A stretch of DNA of 64,000 bases from Desulfoscipio geothermicus (GTDB lineage Bacteria; Bacillota; Desulfotomaculia; Desulfotomaculales; Desulfallaceae): NCBI GenBank assembly GCA_016841205.1, contig JAENZP010000008.1, positions 62,001-126,000 of the forward strand, read 5' to 3'. The notes below the pieces were generated by a model. It searched no databases, was not told the DNA's origin, and was given only the letters and a program-made list of their open reading frames with translations. A program made the translations under genes and the position numbers. Shown here in pieces: positions 59,368-64,000 of this stretch. Numbering within the stretch: the stretch's first letter is position 1; every line of letters starts with the position of its first letter.

Positions 59368-60696
59368 ATGGCGGAAAAAAAAGTAGCCCTGACCACTTTA
59401 GGCTGCAAGGTCAATCAGTATGAATCGGCGGCGCTGGAGGAACTATTCCGGCGGCGTGGCTACCAGGTGGTAGACTTTGACAGTCCGGCGGATGTTTACA
59501 TAATCAATACTTGCACAGTGACCCGCATGGGTGACCGTAAATCACGGCAGCTAATCCGGCGGGCTAGCCGAACCAACCCCGATGCTGTGGTGGCGGTAAC
59601 GGGGTGCTACGCCCAGACGGCACCTGACGAGGTGCTGGAGGTTGAGGGTGTTGATGTGGTGGTGGGTGTCGGAAATCGGGCTGATATTGTGGACCTGGTG
59701 GAAGGAGTGTCCAAAGGACGCCAAGTAAAAGCAGTCGGGCAAATCGACCAGTGTCTGCAATTTGAGGAACTACCTGGCGAATCGCATCAAGGACGGGTCC
59801 GGGCATTTCTAAAGATTCAGGAGGGCTGCGAAAATTATTGCACTTATTGTATTATTCCCTATGCCCGGGGACCCCTGCGCAGTCGCGCGCCGGAGAATGT
59901 GCTGGCCGGGGTGCGCAATTTAGTAGAGAGCGGCTTTAAAGAGGTGGTGTTGACCGGTATTCATACCGGCGCTTACGGTCGAGAGAAACAAGACGGTTTC
60001 GACCTGGTGAGGCTGCTGGAATCTTTGGCGAGCGTGCCTGGCTTGGTCAGGTTGCGGCTTAGTTCCCTGGAGCCGAATGATATTACCCCTGATTTACTGG
60101 AGTTGATGGCTGCCGGGCCGCCGTTTTGCCGTCATCTGCACATTCCCCTGCAAAGCGGGGATGATTATATTTTAAAGAAAATGAAGCGGCACTATGATAC
60201 TGACTTTTTCCGCAGATTGCTGACCAATATACGTGATAAAATACCCGAGGTGGGTATAACCACCGACATTATGGTGGGCTTTCCCGGCGAAGCGGACGAA
60301 CATTTTAACCATGCCTGCGCCTTTGTCAAGGAAATGCAGTTTTCGGCACTGCATGTTTTCAAATATTCCCCTCGCCGGGGCACACCGGCCGCCAATTTTC
60401 CCGGCCAAGTCGATCCCCGGGTTAAGGAAAAGCGCAGCCGGGAATTAATTGCTATAGGCCATGTGCTGGCCAGCGCCTTTGCTGCCCGGTACCTGGATAA
60501 AACGGTATCGGTGTTGGTGGAACAGCCCGTTGTTACAATGTCTGAAGACCAGTCCGTAGAAATATTTGAGGGTCTGACGGATAATTATGTGCGAGTCTTT
60601 TTCCCTGCGCAGGACAAGTGGAGAGGAAAGCTGGCGGATGTAAAGATAAATGCACTTGGTGGCATCGGGTTAAAGGGAAGAATAATTTATAACTAA
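59368..60696 (+). CDS. mtaB: tRNA t6A37 methylthiotransferase MtaB
   Basis: A 442-aa radical SAM methylthiotransferase. The N-terminal UPF0004 domain has three cluster cysteines (LGCKVNQYE, NTCTVT, VTGCYAQ), the radical SAM motif is C-x3-C-x2-C (GCENYCTYCIIPYARG), and a TRAM domain closes the protein. It adds a methylthio group to t6A37 of tRNA. GGAGGG before ATG 59368 decides the start; the longer frame from 59338 overlaps rsmE. Confidence 0.95.
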   Translation: MAEKKVALTTLGCKVNQYESAALEELFRRRGYQVVDFDSPADVYIINTCTVTRMGDRKSRQLIRRASRTNPDAVVAVTGCYAQTAPDEVLEVEGVDVVVGVGNRADIVDLVEGVSKGRQVKAVGQIDQCLQFEELPGESHQGRVRAFLKIQEGCENYCTYCIIPYARGPLRSRAPENVLAGVRNLVESGFKEVVLTGIHTGAYGREKQDGFDLVRLLESLASVPGLVRLRLSSLEPNDITPDLLELMAAGPPFCRHLHIPLQSGDDYILKKMKRHYDTDFFRRLLTNIRDKIPEVGITTDIMVGFPGEADEHFNHACAFVKEMQFSALHVFKYSPRRGTPAANFPGQVDPRVKEKRSRELIAIGHVLASAFAARYLDKTVSVLVEQPVVTMSEDQSVEIFEGLTDNYVRVFFPAQDKWRGKLADVKINALGGIGLKGRIIYN

Positions 60697-60783
60697 GGCA
60701 GGATTTAAAGGTGTCATGTTGAAATGTAATAGCAGATCTTAAATCAACGTTATGCCAGGTTCTTAGGGAGGAGGTGGAAGAAG

Positions 60784-61128
60784 GTGCAGGATTGTATTTT
60801 TTGTAAGATAATCAAAAGGGAAATTCCGGCTGATATTGTATACGAGGATGACCAGATAATGGCATTCAAGGATATTCAACCGATTGCCCCTACCCACCTT
60901 TTATTTATACCCAAGAAGCATATTCCCACGTTTTTTGAGTTGCAGCCCGAGGACAGCCACATTCTGGGGAAAATGCAAATAGCCGCAGCCAATGTTGCAA
61001 AAGACATGGGATTGACAGAACGGGGATTTAGACTTGTTGCCAATTGCAAGAAGGATGCTGGTCAGGTAGTGTGGCATATTCACTATCATTTTTTGGCCGG
61101 CAGACCCTTTCAATGGCCGCCGGGGTAA
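60784..61128 (+). CDS. HIT-family nucleotide hydrolase
   Basis: A 114-aa histidine-triad protein: DCIFCKIIKREIPADIVYED (about 2-21, with a Cys pair that can bind zinc), FKDIQPIAPTHLLFIPKKHI and the triad VWHIHYHFLAGRP (about 96-108). HinT-type members hydrolyse AMP-lysine or phosphoramidates. GTG 60784 follows GGAGGTGG. Position between mtaB and rpsU is typical of Clostridia and Bacilli. Confidence 0.93.
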   Translation: MQDCIFCKIIKREIPADIVYEDDQIMAFKDIQPIAPTHLLFIPKKHIPTFFELQPEDSHILGKMQIAAANVAKDMGLTERGFRLVANCKKDAGQVVWHIHYHFLAGRPFQWPPG

Positions 61129-61157
61129 TTGACTACCCAAATGCTGTATTGTATAAT
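61129..61157 (+). promoter_or_regulatory. rpsU: rpsU promoter
   Basis: TTGACT (61129-61134), exactly 17 bp, TATAAT (61152-61157), starting right after the HIT stop codon. Transcription would begin near 61164, about 85 bases before rpsU. Confidence 0.8.
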
Positions 61158-61248
61158 ACTTTGGTGTGGTAATTTTTATATGGAGGTTGTTTTTCAGCTT
61201 GATTTTAGAACAAGCTTTACGGTTTAAGCGGAGGGGAGGGAAGAGTCA

Positions 61249-61443
61249 GTGGCAGAAGTTAAAGTAGGCAAAAATGAAACCCTGGACAGTGCCCTCCGGC
61301 GTTTTAAGCGCACCTGTCAAAAGGCAGGGGTTCTCGCTGAAGCCAGAAAACATGAACACTATGAAAAGCCCAGCGTGAAAAGAAAGAAAAAATCTGAAGC
61401 TGCTCGCAAGCGCAAGGCTAAGTTTTCCAAATCATTTAAATAA
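61249..61443 (+). CDS. rpsU: 30S ribosomal protein S21
   Basis: The 64-aa product has the S21 sequence: [20 protein letters not shown], then [20 protein letters not shown] and a Lys/Arg-rich end. It helps 16S rRNA pair with mRNA. The start is GTG 61249 after GGAGGGGAGGG. A good promoter stands directly upstream, so it can be made apart from the preceding genes. AAGACCT/AGGTCTT (61452-61473) after the stop is a weak terminator candidate. Confidence 0.96.
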   Translation: MAEVKVGKNETLDSALRRFKRTCQKAGVLAEARKHEHYEKPSVKRKKKSEAARKRKAKFSKSFK

Positions 61444-61626
61444 ATATCTAAAAGACCTTATGAGGCAGGTCTTAAGCAACAGATGTCCCGGTGCTGAATA
61501 GTGCCGGGCATTTAAATATGCCCAAGCCGTTATTGTTATGTTTTATGAGCATACAAGTATATTTATCAAAGCAAAACCATGCAATGGACATTAGATACAA
61601 ATGCTCACAATGGAGGTGGCTTCCAA

Positions 61627-62118
61627 ATGTCGCCGGAAATGGTTCCTTGGTTTGCAACTTTGGCCCTATTATTAGGAATTCTAGCATTGGTGCTGGAAGT
61701 GTTTATTATGGGTTTCGGAATAGCTGGGGTTGCGGGTATTATACTTATTGCTTGGGGTATCGTGCTGTTGAGTGTAGATGTTGTTATTACCTTTAAGTCC
61801 CTTGTGATTGGCTTAATGGTCAGTATCATAGTGTTTATTTTAGGCCTTAAGGTAATATCCAGGTTAAATCTCTGGCAGCGGCTTACCCTGGGTAAAAGGC
61901 AGCTTAATGACGAGGGTTACAGAGCATCCAGGGAGGAATTGGCGGATTACACCGGTCAGGAGGGCATTACCTTGACTCCACTGCGTCCGTCCGGGGCCGC
62001 GGATGTTGGCGGAGAGCGCCTTGATGTGGTCAGTGAGGGTGGATTTATTCCTGCCGGGGCTAAAATTAAAGTGGTGCGAGTGGAAGGTATTCGTATTGTG
62101 GTAAGGGCGTGGGAGTAA
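61627..62118 (+). CDS. NfeD-family membrane protein, 163 aa
   Basis: A short-form NfeD: four hydrophobic helices (ATLALLLGILALVLEVFIMG; GIAGVAGIILIAWGIVLLS; SLVIGLMVSIIVFILGLKV) followed by an OB-fold end (GQEGITLTPLRPSGAADVGG; ERLDVVSEGGFIPAGAKIKV). Short NfeD proteins work with the flotillin encoded next to them, as here. GGAGGTGG seven bases before ATG 61627 sets the start. It belongs to one transcript with floA. Confidence 0.9.
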   Translation: MSPEMVPWFATLALLLGILALVLEVFIMGFGIAGVAGIILIAWGIVLLSVDVVITFKSLVIGLMVSIIVFILGLKVISRLNLWQRLTLGKRQLNDEGYRASREELADYTGQEGITLTPLRPSGAADVGGERLDVVSEGGFIPAGAKIKVVRVEGIRIVVRAWE

Positions 62119-62270
62119 ACTTAAAGAAATATGTAATAGTCCAAGCGGATTTGTTTACCTGGGCTGGTTGTTGGTTATGGAAGAAACATAGTTTGGCAAA
62201 AATATATTATACATTACAATCTTATCGTTATTCTTATCGTTATTGGTAACAAAACAAAAGGGGGTATTCT

Positions 62271-63278
62271 ATGTTTACCGGCTTCATTGCTTTTCTAATT
62301 TCTGTAGTATTGATTATACTGGCTGTAGTGGTTTTATTTAGCTTTATTCCGGTGGGGCTGTGGATTTCCGCCCTGGCCGCTGGTGTGCGGGTGGGGATTG
62401 TCACTCTTATCGGCATGCGTCTGCGCCGGGTGCCTCCGGCCAATATTGTTAATCCACTGGTTAAGGCTTATAAGGCAGGGCTGGATATAACAGTGGATCA
62501 GTTAGAGGCGCACTACCTGGCAGGCGGGAATGTGGACCGGGTGGTTGATGCGCTGATTGCCTCGGAACGGGCCAATATTAACCTGCCCTTTGAACGGGCG
62601 GCCGCTATTGACCTGGCAGGCCGCAATGTGCTGGAGGCAGTACAGATGAGTGTTAATCCCAAAGTTATCCAGACACCCTTGATATCGGCGGTGGCCAAGG
62701 ATGGTATTGAAGTGAAGGTGATTGCCCGGGTAACGGTGCGAGCAAATATTGATCGTTTGGTGGGTGGTGCCGGTGAAGAAACCGTCTTGGCCCGAGTAGG
62801 TGAGGGGGTAGTATCCACCGTGGGATCAATGGATAACCACAAAGAAGTGTTGGAGAATCCCGATTCCATATCCCGCACCGTGCTGGAAAAAGGGCTTGAT
62901 GCAGGTACTGCGTTTGAAATACTGTCCATTGATATCGCTGATGTGGATGTGGGCCGGAACATTGGTGCCACGCTGCAAATGGATCAGGCCGAGGCTGATA
63001 AAAATATCGCTCAGGCTAAAGCCGAGGAACGGCGTGCTATGGCAGTGGCCCGGGAGCAGGAAATGAGGGCAGCCGTGGAGGAGATGCGGGCCAAGGTGGT
63101 AGAGGCCGAAGCCGAGGTGCCGCAGGGTATTGCCGATGCACTTCGGCAGGGTAATCTGGGGGTTATGGATTACTATAATATGCAAAATATATTGGCAGAC
63201 ACCACTATGCGGCAGAACATATCCAAAATGAATGAGGACAAGGAGGATATGGGGGGAAGCGGTAATCCTGTCAAGTAA
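62271..63278 (+). CDS. floA: flotillin-like protein FloA
   Basis: A 335-aa membrane scaffold: an N-terminal hairpin helix ([20 protein letters not shown]), then the SPFH domain ([60 protein letters not shown]) and a coiled coil rich in Ala/Glu ([20 protein letters not shown]). It organises membrane microdomains. AAAGGGGG precedes the ATG. The order NfeD-floA is the Firmicute standard. Confidence 0.95.
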   Translation: MFTGFIAFLISVVLIILAVVVLFSFIPVGLWISALAAGVRVGIVTLIGMRLRRVPPANIVNPLVKAYKAGLDITVDQLEAHYLAGGNVDRVVDALIASERANINLPFERAAAIDLAGRNVLEAVQMSVNPKVIQTPLISAVAKDGIEVKVIARVTVRANIDRLVGGAGEETVLARVGEGVVSTVGSMDNHKEVLENPDSISRTVLEKGLDAGTAFEILSIDIADVDVGRNIGATLQMDQAEADKNIAQAKAEERRAMAVAREQEMRAAVEEMRAKVVEAEAEVPQGIADALRQGNLGVMDYYNMQNILADTTMRQNISKMNEDKEDMGGSGNPVK

Positions 63279-63326
63279 TCCTAAAAACCTTGTTCAATAC
63301 TTCATGGATGTTTAGGGGGTTAACTT

Positions 63327-63959
63327 GTGACGACAGCGCTGATTGTTTTGCTCATTGCATATATGATTATCAGCAAAATCATGGGCCGAGGAGGTCTTAA
63401 ATTGCCGGGAAGGCCCACTGACCGGCACCCGGGGGATATTGAACAGCCCCGTTTAAATTACACATCATCACGTAGTGAAGACAGGCCGTTGTCTGGTCCG
63501 TGGGATATACCTGCTCGCGGTGAAGACGGTCCACTAACCGGCCCGTGGGATAAATCCACCCACAGCGAGGATGTCTCGGTGCCTGGCCAGTTGGAGCCGG
63601 AACGTTCTACTGGAGTTGAGGGCAAGCCACAGCCACCGTTAGAGTGGAAAAATGAGCCGCTATCCCCGCGGCGACAGTGGGAACAAACTAACCCTGCGGT
63701 TGATCCGCCGTTGGAATTGGATGATCAGGATAGGCCGCGACAGCCTTTAAAAGTAGTGGCCGGTGGAAAAGGTTGCCCTATTGACCAATTAGACAACCTT
63801 TTGCCACAGCCATTTACGGCAGCAACCTCAAGACGCCGGAAGCGTAAAGCCGGCAATCCGCTGGCTGCAGCATTTCGCAGCGAAAACGCCCTGATGGGAA
63901 GCATGATCATTGGTGAAGTATTAAACTCTCGTGGCGGTAGGATGAAAAGAAGAAAATAA
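63327..63959 (+). CDS. hypothetical protein after floA, 210 aa
   Basis: A single N-terminal membrane helix (TTALIVLLIAYMIISKIMG) is followed by a long, Pro/Arg/Glu-rich, probably disordered region. It includes imperfect repeats of about 18 residues (SEDRPLSGPWDIPARG, GEDGPLTGPWDKSTHS, SEDVSVPGQL). A basic segment (TSRRRKRKAG) and a conserved-looking end (NALMGSMIIGEVLNSRGGRM) close it. It begins 48 bases after floA and is probably co-transcribed. An adaptor of the flotillin complex is a guess. Confidence 0.7.
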   Translation: MTTALIVLLIAYMIISKIMGRGGLKLPGRPTDRHPGDIEQPRLNYTSSRSEDRPLSGPWDIPARGEDGPLTGPWDKSTHSEDVSVPGQLEPERSTGVEGKPQPPLEWKNEPLSPRRQWEQTNPAVDPPLELDDQDRPRQPLKVVAGGKGCPIDQLDNLLPQPFTAATSRRRKRKAGNPLAAAFRSENALMGSMIIGEVLNSRGGRMKRRK

Positions 63960-64000
63960 CCCCCCGGTTCTATTTTCGCGCATAGCTCCTATGAAAAAAG

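Overview
The window reads as the chromosome of an anaerobic, endospore-forming Firmicute. My best guess is the Desulfotomaculum/Peptococcaceae group, inferred from gene content rather than from a database match. The grounds are the Firmicute order hrcA-grpE-dnaK-dnaJ-prmA-rsmE-mtaB-HIT-rpsU-NfeD-floA, spoIIP and a YjcZ-like spore protein, CIRCE control, a double-cubane iron-sulfur protein with its activator, and a molybdopterin/tungstate gene block.

1-24.7 kb is accessory DNA. It carries the end of a replication-relaxation gene and a second broken copy of that end, a row of very small helix-turn-helix (excisionase/XRE/CopG-like) genes around a divergent promoter with repeated operators, a frameshifted ParB-like remnant, an unrecognised three-gene cassette (7.05-9.02 kb), and two hairpin-dense noncoding elements (about 2.0-2.65 and 11.1-11.7 kb) that share sequence. 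From 12.5 to 24.6 kb lie two exported proteins on the minus strand: a 615-residue dockerin protein, and a protein of about 2,840 residues with three six-bladed NHL propellers, eight Shr-like/DUF1533 domains, Fn3, Big2 and chitobiase-like domains. A roughly 180-nt structured leader with its own terminator occurs twice, once before the giant gene and once beside no gene. Initiator tRNA-Met at 24.67 kb, with its 3' end facing this DNA, looks like the border of the island.

24.8-37.1 kb is a mosaic of metabolic genes: hemolysin-III family, metallophosphoesterase, nitronate monooxygenase-like, gamma-carbonic-anhydrase-like, YueI-like, the double-cubane protein and its ASKHA activator, comEA-comEC, and a minus-strand trio of cyclase, ACT protein and UPF0210 protein.

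37.2-42.7 kb gathers metal-cofactor genes: a LarC restricted to its N-terminal part, moaD, a ModE-like DNA-binding protein, a TupB-type permease, moaA, moaC, a MOSC protein and moeB. A structured leader precedes moaD. 42.7-64 kb is conserved housekeeping DNA: holA, rpsT, a holin-like membrane protein, spoIIP, a DUF3006/ComEC-like hydrolase pair preceded by a remarkably well-folded noncoding stretch, lepA, hemW, the hrcA heat-shock operon, RNA-modification genes, rpsU and the NfeD-floA membrane-microdomain genes.
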